From Haliclona indistincta (Eukaryota > Porifera > Demospongiae > Haplosclerida > Chalinidae): a DNA stretch of 64,000 bases. Position 1 is the stretch's first letter. Each line of letters starts with the position of its first letter. Where the stretch lies: positions 6,685,422-6,749,421 of the forward strand of contig OZ024790.1 of NCBI GenBank assembly GCA_964017065.1. The letters are read 5' to 3'. The notes under the pieces were generated by a model, which had not been told where the DNA came from, did not search any database, and saw nothing but the letters and a program-made list of their open reading frames with translations. Of this stretch, positions 1-9,279 are shown in pieces. Both the position numbers and the translations under genes were made by a program.

Positions 1-823
1 GGTATATTGGATTCCATTCGTGCATATCCTGAATTCTTCAGACCCATGTTTGTTTATCAGCATGAAGAAATAACTGCAGGTTTGATTTTGCTTTTAACTG
101 CCCTTAAATTTTTATTCTCAAAATTCACCTGTATACAGACACAATTTTGAGCCTTTTCAACACTAAGCTGTTTAGCGAGAGAGGCACTTTGAAGTATTCG
201 AAACAACAGAACACATATGTCTTCTTCACAGATTTGCTTGAAGAGATGCAATGTAAGTAGACAATTGACCCACATTGTGTGTACCTATAAAATTATGTGA
301 ACGATAATTTTTCTTAGGTGGCGACTTGGATGTTGGTCTGCAAGATGTATTGATATTTTTCACTGCAGCAGAAAAAATTCCACCATGTGGGTTTGATTGT
401 GAAGGAATTAACACTTGCGTTCAACGATGACATATACCCAACTGCTTCTACGTGTTCCCTGCAACTTACACTGCCCTCTAAGTATGAAACCTATTTAGAG
501 TTCAAGACCAACTTTATATATGCTCTGTGTAACTATGGAGGATTTGGTCTTTGTTAGTCTTGCAAAGTATATAACATGACATTTATCAAAACACACATCA
601 GTTAACATTATTATTATCAATACATCAAAGTATATAACATGACATTTATCAAAAACACATAAGTTAGCATTATTATTACAATAATGATTTATAAATCAGT
701 ATCATTATCAATAAAGGATCCAATTAATAACAGCAATTTAATAAGTGACTTGATAGCAAGTACAACAGACAATAGCAATTTAAACATGTTGCTGTTGCAT
801 AGTAATCATGTTTACAAAAATAA
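1..823. other. No gene recognised; short tandem duplication
   Basis: Only short unconvincing open frames occur here. A unit of about 60 bp containing AAAGTATATAACATGACATT occurs twice in direct orientation, at about 563-621 and 625-683. This is the 3' flank of the integrase gene. No TIR matching the far side of that gene was found by eye. Confidence 0.6.
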
Positions 824-2333
824 TTATAACAGAGCTTGTGCAACATTTTGAGCAATAACATATTGCTCAACAAGATCACCACCTACACCAGCATCCTCTA
901 ATGCTTCTCGGAAAGTGTCAGCTGACACATTAGTGGAAATTTCAGGTACATTAACTGCATTGTCATCATCTGTTGATATTGGTCCACTCCAGTCTATGCC
1001 AAAATTTTCCTGTATAAAAAGGAAATCATTGACAGACTTGCTTAAACATCAATTGTATACATGTGCTTTCTTGTATAGTACTCACAATTGATTGATCAGG
1101 AAGCAGATCAGAAACAACACGGTCTCTTGGGTGATTGACACTAAACCGGGCATGTCCCGTAATCCACTGTTGCATTGGAGTTCTGTTATGAGCTGTTCTC
1201 ATCCTGTGATGATTCCATCCTTCCTTGAAAGCATTCAGCCTTCGTTGAATTTCAGGAAGAAACACAACATGAAGAGCAAACAACTGAGCCTCATTGAGGG
1301 GATTGAGCTGCTCACAATCTTCAAGTGCATAGAACAATGCATAAAAGTAGGAAGTACAATCTGTAAAAAGATCTCTCCAGAGTCTTTCGATTCTCTGATT
1401 ATGCACACTGCGTCCTGTAATAATACTACCTCTACCAGGCCCTCTATCAGGGTGTTCCAACATATACCTTGCCACCATCACATTCTCTCCTCCCATATCA
1501 CTGCGTACTCGAGATGGTAAGCCATATTCCATCACTGCTGTACAAAAACTCCGAAGTACTGTGTCAGCTCGATTATTTGGTGCAACATTTAAGTAAGTAA
1601 TCAGTCTGCTATATCCATCAATCCCACCGTGTACTACAAATCGCCACCTCACTAGTTTGTGGTTTCCATCAATATGCCATAGGACATTTGATGACACTAC
1701 ATTATACTCTCTCCTATGTAGTGCTCGTATAAGTCTATTTTGTGTCCCTTGCGGGTCAACTCTTCTGAGTGAATTTCTAATACGTTCACGTTGAATAAGT
1801 ATACCTTGTGATCTAAGCATACCTTCCACTATCCGACAACCTGCTTCACTATGCCTACTATTGATGTCTTGAATTTCTTCATCAAGCTCGTCATCTGTGA
1901 TTCCACTGTATCTTCCCCTTCGACTAAGCCCCAGTGCATGCATGCGCCTGTACACTGTTCGAGTAGAGCAGTTAAACATATGGGCTATGTCAGCTACAGA
2001 GAAATCGTTTTCATACAAATATAGCAGATGATCCTCAGTGATGTTCAATGGTGGACGCCCTCGTGTTCTGGCTCTCATTTCTTGTACCATAGCAACCTCC
2101 ATAGAGTTTATCAATGCACAAATGGAGTTGACCAACAGCTGCATGTCTATTTGAAGAGTAGCATTATGATCCTCTATTGCAACACAGCAAGAAAGGAGTT
2201 GTTCTGTTTCAAAAATAAACTGGTATCTTCTCTCCATTGACGAGAACAAGAAAAGATGCCTGACTTCGGTGACAGTTCTTTCTAAACAGTCAAGCAGCTG
2301 AGGAACCATATCTTCCGCCGGACTGGTCGCCAT
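824..2333 (-). CDS. rve-type DDE integrase/transposase, intact two-exon gene
   Basis: Exon 1 is 2333-1086 and exon 2 is 1009-824, separated by a 76 bp phase-0 GT-AG intron; the spliced protein is 477 aa. The start at 2333 has a good Kozak context (AAAATGGCG) and is preferred over the in-frame ATG 12 codons upstream. An HTH-like segment lies at about residues 95-140. The integrase core carries HIDGNHK (D222), RSDMGGEN (D279) and HNQRIERLW (E316), a DD36E triad. Exon 2 supplies an acidic tail beginning [10 protein letters not shown]; without splicing, the protein would end in an unrelated 16-residue tail. This core-domain family is known from cnidarians, fish and fungi, sometimes as IS3EU-like transposases (recalled, not searched). 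The frame is intact with all catalytic residues, so it is either a recent transposon or a domesticated gene. The window holds a second, clearly different member at 28421-29394. Confidence 0.85.
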
Positions 2334-2374
2334 TTTGAAAACTTTTGTCAGGCGTACAAATTTTGTCAACTGTT

Positions 2375-2530
2375 AAGACTGATAATCAAAAATCGAACAA
2401 CAAAAAACTCGATAATCTGCAATCGAAATATAATAATCAATAATCGAATATCAATAAACTATTATCAAATATCAACAACCGATAATCAATTCGTAAATCA
2501 ACAATCGAATATCAATAAATAGCTTCGCCT
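2375..2530. promoter_or_regulatory. AT-rich degenerate repeat upstream of the integrase gene
   Basis: This stretch is dominated by short variants of AATCGAATATCAATAAA and ATAATC. It lies directly upstream of the start codon on the minus strand, so it is the presumed promoter/5'UTR of the integrase or a subterminal repeat of its transposon. No clear TATA element could be singled out. Confidence 0.35.
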
Positions 2531-2729
2531 GGTGCATATTTTATTTCCGGTAGATGAATTTTGGGCGTTCCATTTTTAGCATGAACATTCCATTTTTAGC
2601 ATGAAAATTACGGATAATTAGATAGAATCATAATACGGTCATTTCTTGAAACAGTTCTTTCGTGGCTGTATTGCTTCAGCGATCAAGTAGTAGGTTGTTA
2701 GCAAACTCCTTGTATCTTCTAGTAGTGTA

Positions 2730-3245
2730 GAATAGTTGATTCAAACGCTATGGAGCGTCTGGAAGCTGAAAGGTGTGTTCCATGGCTTGTTTCTTCGTCC
2801 ACCATTGCTTGCAATACGTTTATTCCGGTATGCGACGTTGACCGTCTACCTGTGGTAGCAGATGATGTTTTAGAGCACCAATGAAGTTTAATAGCTCCTC
2901 CAAGAGCCATAGTAAACAATTTGTAGATTTGTGGTTCGTTTTCGTACGAAAACAGAATATGTCCAAAAAATGTATTACATTTCTGGCAATGAAATATTCA
3001 TCTAGCTTCTTCTTGACAGTGGCGTAGTCTTCTCTTTCTCCCTCAGCATACTTGAATGACTGGAGGATGTCATCAGCTCTGTCGCCCATACAGTATAAGA
3101 GCATGTTTAGTTGCGCGTTGTCTTCCTCCCCGTTCAGTTTGGAAGCAATCCGAAACCTCTCGAACCGTCTTATCCATCTTGACCACTCTTCTGGTTTACT
3201 AAATGGAAATGGTTCCGGTGGAGTAACTCCTACTTTTGCTGCCAT
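2730..3245 (-). pseudogene. Truncated retrotransposon gag-like ORF
   Basis: The reading frame from 3245 starts MAAKVGVTPPEPFPFSKPEE and continues with EWSRWIRRFERFR and LLYCMGDRADDILQSF, a pattern typical of gag-like N-terminal domains of metazoan Ty3/gypsy elements. It ends in a stop near 2820. Gag-like sequence beyond residue about 90 is blurred across frames, so it looks frameshifted. No protease, RT or integrase of this element follows. It is the 5' stub of an element whose LTR and primer site lie just upstream (3421-3620), now decayed. Confidence 0.65.
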
Positions 3246-3438
3246 CGTTCAGTGTAGTAGAGTAACTGTCTTAGTGTAGAGAGGTAGGCCTTCGCCGTCC
3301 CGCAGTGGAGGAGTAGAACTTCGGCTTTTCGCAGTGGAGAGAGAGAGAGAGCTTCGCCGTCCCGCAGTAGAGGGGTAGAACTTCGGCGCCGTGGAATATA
3401 GATTTGCTTCGGGTGAGCCGAGAGCACCGCTGCCACCA
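3246..3438 (-). repeat. Retrotransposon leader with primer-binding site and GC-rich repeats
   Basis: On the minus strand, the sequence directly after the presumed LTR end reads TGGTGGCAGCGGTGC, starting with the TGG expected of a site that pairs with a tRNA CCA end. The leader then contains about three imperfect copies of a roughly 40 bp unit around CTTCGCCGTCCCGCAGT (plus-strand view, about 3290-3390). It runs to the gag start at 3245. Confidence 0.5.
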
Positions 3439-3620
3439 TGTAGCGTTCGGGGGTTCGATAGTTAGAAAGACTTTATTAGAAAGGCAGCAATAGAAGAATA
3501 GAATAGAATAAAATCGAATAATACAAATGAGTAAGACACAAGTCCTTTTACATTCTCTCATTGAGTTAGTAATAGTGGGACTATAATGCATTTGTTAGCA
3601 CTTATTAATGTAACCTAACA
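3439..3620 (-). repeat. Probable short 5' LTR
   Basis: On the minus strand the segment runs from TGTTAGGTTACATT (3620) to CGAACGCTACA (3439), giving TG...CA ends. It contains an AATAAAG polyadenylation-like signal near its 3' end and abuts the primer-binding site. Only one copy is present, so the boundaries are inferred from these signals, not from an LTR pair. Confidence 0.45.
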
Positions 3621-3639
3621 CAACAAAAATTTGGTCCGG

Positions 3640-3710
3640 TGGACCAAAATCTCTGACAAAGTTATCCAGATATTTTGGTCCGGGCCGCGGACCAAAATCA
3701 ACGACCTGTT
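3640..3710. repeat. TTTTGGTCC...GGACCAAAA palindromes
   Basis: Two short palindromes occur: around 3630-3650 (TTTGGTCCGGTGGACCAAA) and around 3680-3706, with a GGGCCGCGG centre. Half-sites GGACCAAAAT recur near 4258 and 4300. They look like MITE termini or solo foldbacks. Confidence 0.5.
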
Positions 3711-3949
3711 GCGTACTGTGAGACTTGCATAAATAGCAACAAACAAGTAGCTTCTAGAACTTTGTAGACTGTATACTGCAGGTATACAGTCAGTTAATTT
3801 GTACCCTGGCACACGCATTATAATTACTGTACATACAGCCGACACGAGAACAACTGAGCGTACGTAGTTCGATTTGAGCCTACAGTCCTACACTAAGTGT
3901 ACTGACAACTTCCTATGCATTGAACACCAGCATCATATTCGTTTAGAAC

Positions 3950-5460
3950 GACCCTTAGGTAGGGCCGAAGGCCTAGCTGTTTAGAACGACCTCCCGACGA
4001 TCCTTAGCTAGGCTTACCAAGGGCCGAAGGCCCGGTTTAGGACGCCCCTCCCGACTTTGCGCAGTTAGGAGAAGGTTTTTAGGGTTTTGGGTTTGGGTTT
4101 AGTTATCAGTATTCTTCCATAGTTATCACGTGATTGCCATGGCAACGGTTTCAAACCTGGTGAATTGAGTCATTCCGATCCCGTATTACAACACGTGGCC
4201 GTCAGTGTGTAGGGTCAGAATGCAGCTTAAAAAACATGCTGCTGTTATCGTCACTAGGACCAAAATCTACGAGTGTGCACTAATTAGAATTTCTCCCGGA
4301 CCAAAATAACGGTGACAGGGCACGGTCATGCGGCCGGAAATGTCTCCACCTTTTTCAATTCAAAAAGTGGAAATTGTCTTGCGCGACGTCTGAGTGCCGT
4401 TTAAGTGGCTAAAAACCACCCAAAGGTTTTCAGATACGCTGATTCCAACTAATTATGAAATTTAAGCGGATAATTCTTGGAAACAATGCTGTTTTGAAAT
4501 TGCTATGATCAATTAGTGCTAAATCAAAAAAAAACAGCAATTTGGTAATCGAAAAATTATTTTCGGTTTGCAATGTAAGTTAAACTTGGAGAATGCCTCT
4601 GACCAGCACTTACAAAGATATTAGTAACAGTTTGGGTAAGTGCAAACGTACTCCAAAGTCGCGCACAGCTGGAGTGTCATGCTAACTGGACTGTTCGCCA
4701 TGTACTGCAACAGGCAAATAGCTGGTCGAGCGTCCGTTACAGCCATTGTTGTGGATCTGGTTGGTCGTAGTTTGCTTCAATAAGTATGCCGAACAGGTCA
4801 GCGTAGCCCAGGCTGTCGTGTCATACTCAAGATTACTGTTTTGCACCTATGCTACGAAGTGCGCAACAGCACCGCTGTAACCAGGAAGCCGGCTTTGTAA
4901 TTTAAATTAGTGGAAAACAAAATCACACAGTAACCGCCCGCAAGCCCGATGTAGCTCAGCCATTTTAGCACCAATTCTAACGAAATTTAGATTTGGGTGC
5001 TGCTAAAGGTTAGCAGAAGCCACCTAAAAAATAGTAATTGATGCAGACAGTTAAAACTTTTTAGCGCACATCGCTATTGTGGCTTCGTCTTTATAAGGGG
5101 TTGAAGTCCAAAAACTATTGTTGAACTGCTCATATCCATACCTCAACTGTGAGCCGAGTTGTTTCACGATACAACACAGCGCTGTAGCTGTATCGGTTCG
5201 GGATTCACTAAGTTCACCCGTTTTGAAAACGTTGCCATGGCAATCACGTGATAACTATGGACGAATACTGACAACAAAACCCCAAACCCTAAAAACCTTC
5301 TCCTAACTGCGCAAAGTCAATAGGGTCATTTTAAACCGGGCCTCCGGCCCTTGGTAAGCCTAAGGATCGTTGGAAGGGCCGTCCTAAACTGGGCCTTCGG
5401 CACTAGCTAGAGATCGTCGGGAGGGTCGTCCTAAACAGGGCCTCTGGCCCTCACTAAGGA
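3950..5460. mobile_element. Non-autonomous TIR element with long inverted repeats
   Basis: The segment 3950-4167 is an inverted copy of 5210-5460. Shared landmarks are GGGCCGAAGGCC-type units with GTTTAGGACGACC, TTTGCGCAGTTAGGAGAAGG, a TTAGGGTTT-like stretch and ATCACGTGATTGCCATGGCA. Each arm holds two or three copies of a roughly 45 bp GC-rich subrepeat. The arms differ by scattered substitutions and small indels, so the insertion is not recent. The interior 4168-5209 has no convincing ORF. Confidence 0.75.
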
Positions 5461-5906
5461 TCATCGACTGTGTTACGATAAGCAAAAAACTTAAGTTTTG
5501 TGATTAAAAAAACACACACAAAAGTGTACCGTACAGCTAGATATTTTGGTTGACCACAATGGCCACAATGGCCATTGTGGCCGGCTTCCTGGCCATTATA
5601 GTACCACAATGGCCTGGCTGAGATGTGTCCTGTCTTTTTCACTTCTGAGATCATCCATCCTATGCTTCCGAGGACATCGGTCAGCTGTTGGAAGACCTTC
5701 AAAAACAACACCACTTCTGCCTGTGGATGTCATTAGAGCTGAGAGCTTGTGGTCTCCTCTGAACTAACAATTTTTTCTCCTAGCTATTTTATCATTCTCT
5801 ACACTTCCGCTTTATTTCATTTATTGTATTCACCCTGGCCTAAAAATTGTACTATGCTTTATCATTAATTTTATTCAAGCAGACTGTGCTTACCAAATAA
5901 ATAAAA
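5461..5906. other. No gene; small inverted CCACAATGG repeats
   Basis: Around 5555-5610 a cluster of CCACAATGGCC units in both orientations makes a short cruciform-like block. The remainder has no supported coding sequence. Confidence 0.4.
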
Positions 5907-6090
5907 AGATATTTTGGTTGACTAAAATTTTGGCGAATTTGGCGAATCGTCAAGCATCCGCCAAAATATTAGTCGCCAAAATCTGTTTTTCTATTACAGC
6001 AATATGAGAGCCAGGCGCTGGGCGCCAAAATATTAGTCGCCAAACGCAAAATCTGGGACATTCGCCAACATTTTGTCCACCAAAATTTCT
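5907..6090. mobile_element. MITE with GCGAATTTGGCGAAT core
   Basis: Terminal inverted repeats of about 31 bp: the left end begins AGATATTTTGGTTGAC and the right end reversed begins AGAAATTTTGGTGGAC. The core contains GGCGAATTTGGCGAATC, TCAAGCAT and CGCCAAAAT blocks and is clearly related to the MITE at 45874-46048. Confidence 0.7.
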
Positions 6091-6458
6091 ACAGTGTTCC
6101 ACACGAAGAGACAGTCGGATCGCCAATGGACCGGAAGTAAATCAAACGCATACAATTTTATTTGCAACGCGGGATTTGTTTTGATACAGATTACCAGCGC
6201 AACTGAATGAGCTCATTATATATTCACATACCTATTTTTCCAGTTTGCTTAATATTTGCTGCTCTCTTTTTTCTCTACAGTTTGGCAGATGCATATTCTT
6301 TGTACTCAAGTAGTGAAAGTTTGTAATTCCAAACAAAAACCAAGCCAGACCTTCGTTTATTGACCGAGGTGACGAGTGCGGTGCCTGTACAAAACTCGTC
6401 CGAAAAGTATTTTGGGATAATCGATTTTGTCTGTAATTTTTCATAGTGATAGTGCATA
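6091..6458. other. No gene recognised
   Basis: Short open frames only. The motif TGTTCCACACGAAGAGA at 6096-6112 recurs at about 12789-12805 inside an intron, suggesting a worn repeat end. Confidence 0.4.
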
Positions 6459-7694
6459 TGTTCCGCGCTTTTTGGAAACTTGCGCAATTTCGAAACTGCG
6501 TTGCGCAATTTGGTGGTTACCAATTTGCCCGGTCAGTTTCGAAACTGCGCATCTCTTGCGCAATTTAGAAACTGCACATACACGATCGCTACCTACTGTA
6601 TAAACATTGCCTCTATACGTTGTTGTGCATGGTGCGTGCAGCTGCTACTTTGGTGGCTTGTACATTATAGAACGCGAGATGATGTACTGTATACTGCTGT
6701 AACAGACTTGCTGACTTGCTTGGTCATTATCATGGACTGAGACTCTCTGACTACACTTATTGTCACACAATACATTATCTGTTACATAGATACATGTCAT
6801 TGTTAAGCTCTGCTATATATGGGTTGTCTATTTTTCAATAAAGACTGTTGAGAGCTTGACCCAACTGGCTCTGTCAAATACCTGTGTGTTACACTGCTAT
6901 TCATCAAAGAACAAGTGCACTAGCTGCTTGAGTGAGTCCAGGCTATGAATTATAATAGCGCCCAATAACTTCTTCCTCTTCTTTATTAAGAGGGCAATTA
7001 TAACAGCCTGCAATTACTGACTTCCATTAACTCTTCTCAGTTCCAGCATGGCCCTTATGCTTGCAGTGCACTTCAGTGATAATGTCAAAGAATCTTCAAC
7101 AAAAACTAACTACTCTGAGCCAGTTGGCTAATACTGTAAGGTCATCAGTTGAATAAATAAATTAAACTCAGCTGTATTGTGAACTAGTTATAATACCTTT
7201 TTGGCTGGCAGGCACAATACATCTCATCACAATACATCTTTTAACTCAAGAGGACTATAACTCATAATCATAAACCCTCTTGTTTACTCAGAATTTAAAA
7301 AACTTTGAATAAGTATGTGCTACAGGATCTCCCCAGCTTTAGCACATGGACAATACGAGTTCCCTTTTCGTTCCATGTTGCTTTGCTAGTACTCGGTGTG
7401 GCATTTGCTTCAACTCTGTCACCATCAGCGTCACTAGTAGTAGAGCGAAGTGTGTGTTGATGCTGGCATCGGCATGACCTTCGCACGCAAATTTAGTAGT
7501 TGTGAAGGTATGTTTGCTGCTTGCAACCATAGCTGCAATACAAATGTAGACGGCCATTTCTAATTTGAGCAGAAATTCTCGTTGCGCAGTTTCGAAATCG
7601 CGCACGCAGTTTCGAAACTGGCACGCAAATTGGCAACCACCAATTTGCGCAACGCAGTTTCGAAATTGCGCAAGTTGACAAAAAGCGCGGAACA
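6459..7694. mobile_element. Non-autonomous TIR element with GCGCAATTTCGAAACTGCG subrepeats
   Basis: The left end (6459-6600) and right end (about 7575-7694) are inverted copies starting TGTTCCGCGCTTTTTG and carrying tandem CpG-rich units such as GCGCAATTTCGAAACTGCG. The bases CATA flank both ends (6455-6458 and 7695-7698), a possible 4-bp target duplication. The interior (6600-7570) is AT-rich with no supported gene; an AATAAAG signal lies near 6838. Confidence 0.7.
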
Positions 7695-7914
7695 CATACA
7701 TTGAAGTACATTGTAATCAAAATCTGAAGTTGTCTTGTGTTTTTGACTTCGCATAATATCACTTTATAGTACAATTATTAATGTAATACATGCGTTCATA
7801 CAGCAGCTGGTGCACTGCCATGCTGTAAGCGTTTTTTCTCCTTGGGTGAACTAAAAACTGGTATGTCATACTAAATTTAAATGATTTAGCAATTATATAT
7901 AATAGTTACAGTAA

Positions 7915-8870
7915 ATGGAAAGACGGACAAAGCGGCAATTGGAATTTCAACAGTGTTCACTGTACAGTGGACACCACACTCATTCTTCTCTACCAGATCA
8001 ATGGAAGGATGACCAGGCTCGTACGTACGTACTAGAAATAGTTAGTCCTGGATCACAGATATGTCGTCTGTGTAGAGATGACATTAAAAGGTATTGAATA
8101 ATTCGACACACACTCCTAGGTGGGAAAGAATCAAAACAAGTAAAAACAGCAACCCACAAAAATGTTATGTGTGCGACTGTGCGGATACTACATTTGTATC
8201 TGGCACATTAGGCACAACAGAACAGATGGCAAGTGCATTTGCAAAGACAGGTATAGCATACGAACGCAATATACCCATACCCACACCACTTTGCCAGCAT
8301 CACTATCACATTTTATATGATGCGATGCATCGCCAGCGAAGGTGTGCCACTTGTGGTACATGGTTGAGATACAGTGGACACCGTCCATGCCCAAAGCCTG
8401 AAATTGTACCGGATCCGGAGTACTTAGAGCAATACACTGGCTTTGAAAGTCAGATAGAACCACACGATCGAGTTTGTATGACTTGCTATGAGTCACAATT
8501 AGTGATACTTCAAGTATCCAAACCAAAAAGCATGGACAGTGACCTAAGAGAACTGCTAGATGAAATTGCTCTAAAGTGAAGCCAGCTGAGCAAATTTCAA
8601 ACAATGAAGAGATTGTTAGCTTGGCAATAACAAAAACAATCCTAACAGTTGGCAAGCTACTTCTCGATAAGCAAGCTATTTTACTTAGTACCATTCACAA
8701 CTTGTATAGTGAATGCGTTATGGAGATAGCTGTCTTCAAAGGCATAGAGAGACCAGAGGATGTTACTTCGAGGTGGATTTTAAGCAAATTGATAGCTGAA
8801 TTGCAACATCACATAGCATACAAATGCAAGGTGCGCAAATACGGTACCTTAACATACAGAATACCATCGC
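7915..8870 (+). pseudogene. Frameshifted Cys-rich transposon-associated protein
   Basis: Three frames read as one protein. From 7915 comes a segment ending ICRLCRDDIKRY, then PRWERI with CYVCDCADTTF, CATCGTWL and CMTCYESQ (8100-8579), then KPAEQISNNEEIVSLAI through IAYKCKVRKYGTLTYR (8579-8866). CxxC pairs suggest zinc ribbons. The first junction at about 8092 lacks one base relative to a continuous frame; a 29 bp intron would be implausibly short. The second junction at 8577-8580 is another single-base shift. The order resembles multi-domain proteins seen next to transposons in sponges and cnidarians (recalled only). Coding potential stops abruptly at about 8866 in a pyrimidine-rich tract. 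Two frameshifts indicate a dead copy. Confidence 0.6.
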
Positions 8871-9279
8871 ATCATACCATCTTGTTCCTTTCCTTTTTCA
8901 AGCCTAGTTCCTTTACTTTTGCAAACATCATCCCTACACTTTTCATTTTTTCTTTTTTACTTTACTTTTGCAGTTGTTGGCCTGGACTATTTCATACATA
9001 GATTAGTTGATGGTGCATTCAATACAACTTATCTTAGCTTTATAGCGCTTTTTGTCTCCACACTATGATTTAGTATTATTTTATGAATTAGGCGAACAGG
9101 TAACCGTCCCTTAAAGCAAGCCTGCATGCTTTGTAGAGTCATTATCATTATCTTTAAAGTCATTATCATTGCAAGCAATCAAAAACTGCATTATCGTGAG
9201 GCAGCTCAATATAGTCAGGATTGCATTCAGGTACTGTACATAACAATATAATTATGCAGTAACAGTAACTATATCTACT
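8871..9279. other. No gene recognised; 3' flank of ITIM receptor
   Basis: Pyrimidine-rich sequence up to about 8970, then AT-rich sequence containing the presumed 3'UTR of the minus-strand receptor. No supported ORF or RNA gene. Confidence 0.5.

Noticed and set aside
563..683. CRISPR-like repeat
   Set aside because: Only two adjacent copies without spacers, in a eukaryotic context; an ordinary tandem duplication.
1092..1520. Plus-strand ORF of 142 codons
   Set aside because: It is antisense to the conserved integrase exon and has no recognisable features.
8091..8119. 29-bp intron in the Cys-rich gene
   Set aside because: Far shorter than any other intron here; a single-base frameshift gives a continuous protein more simply, and a second frameshift lies at 8577.
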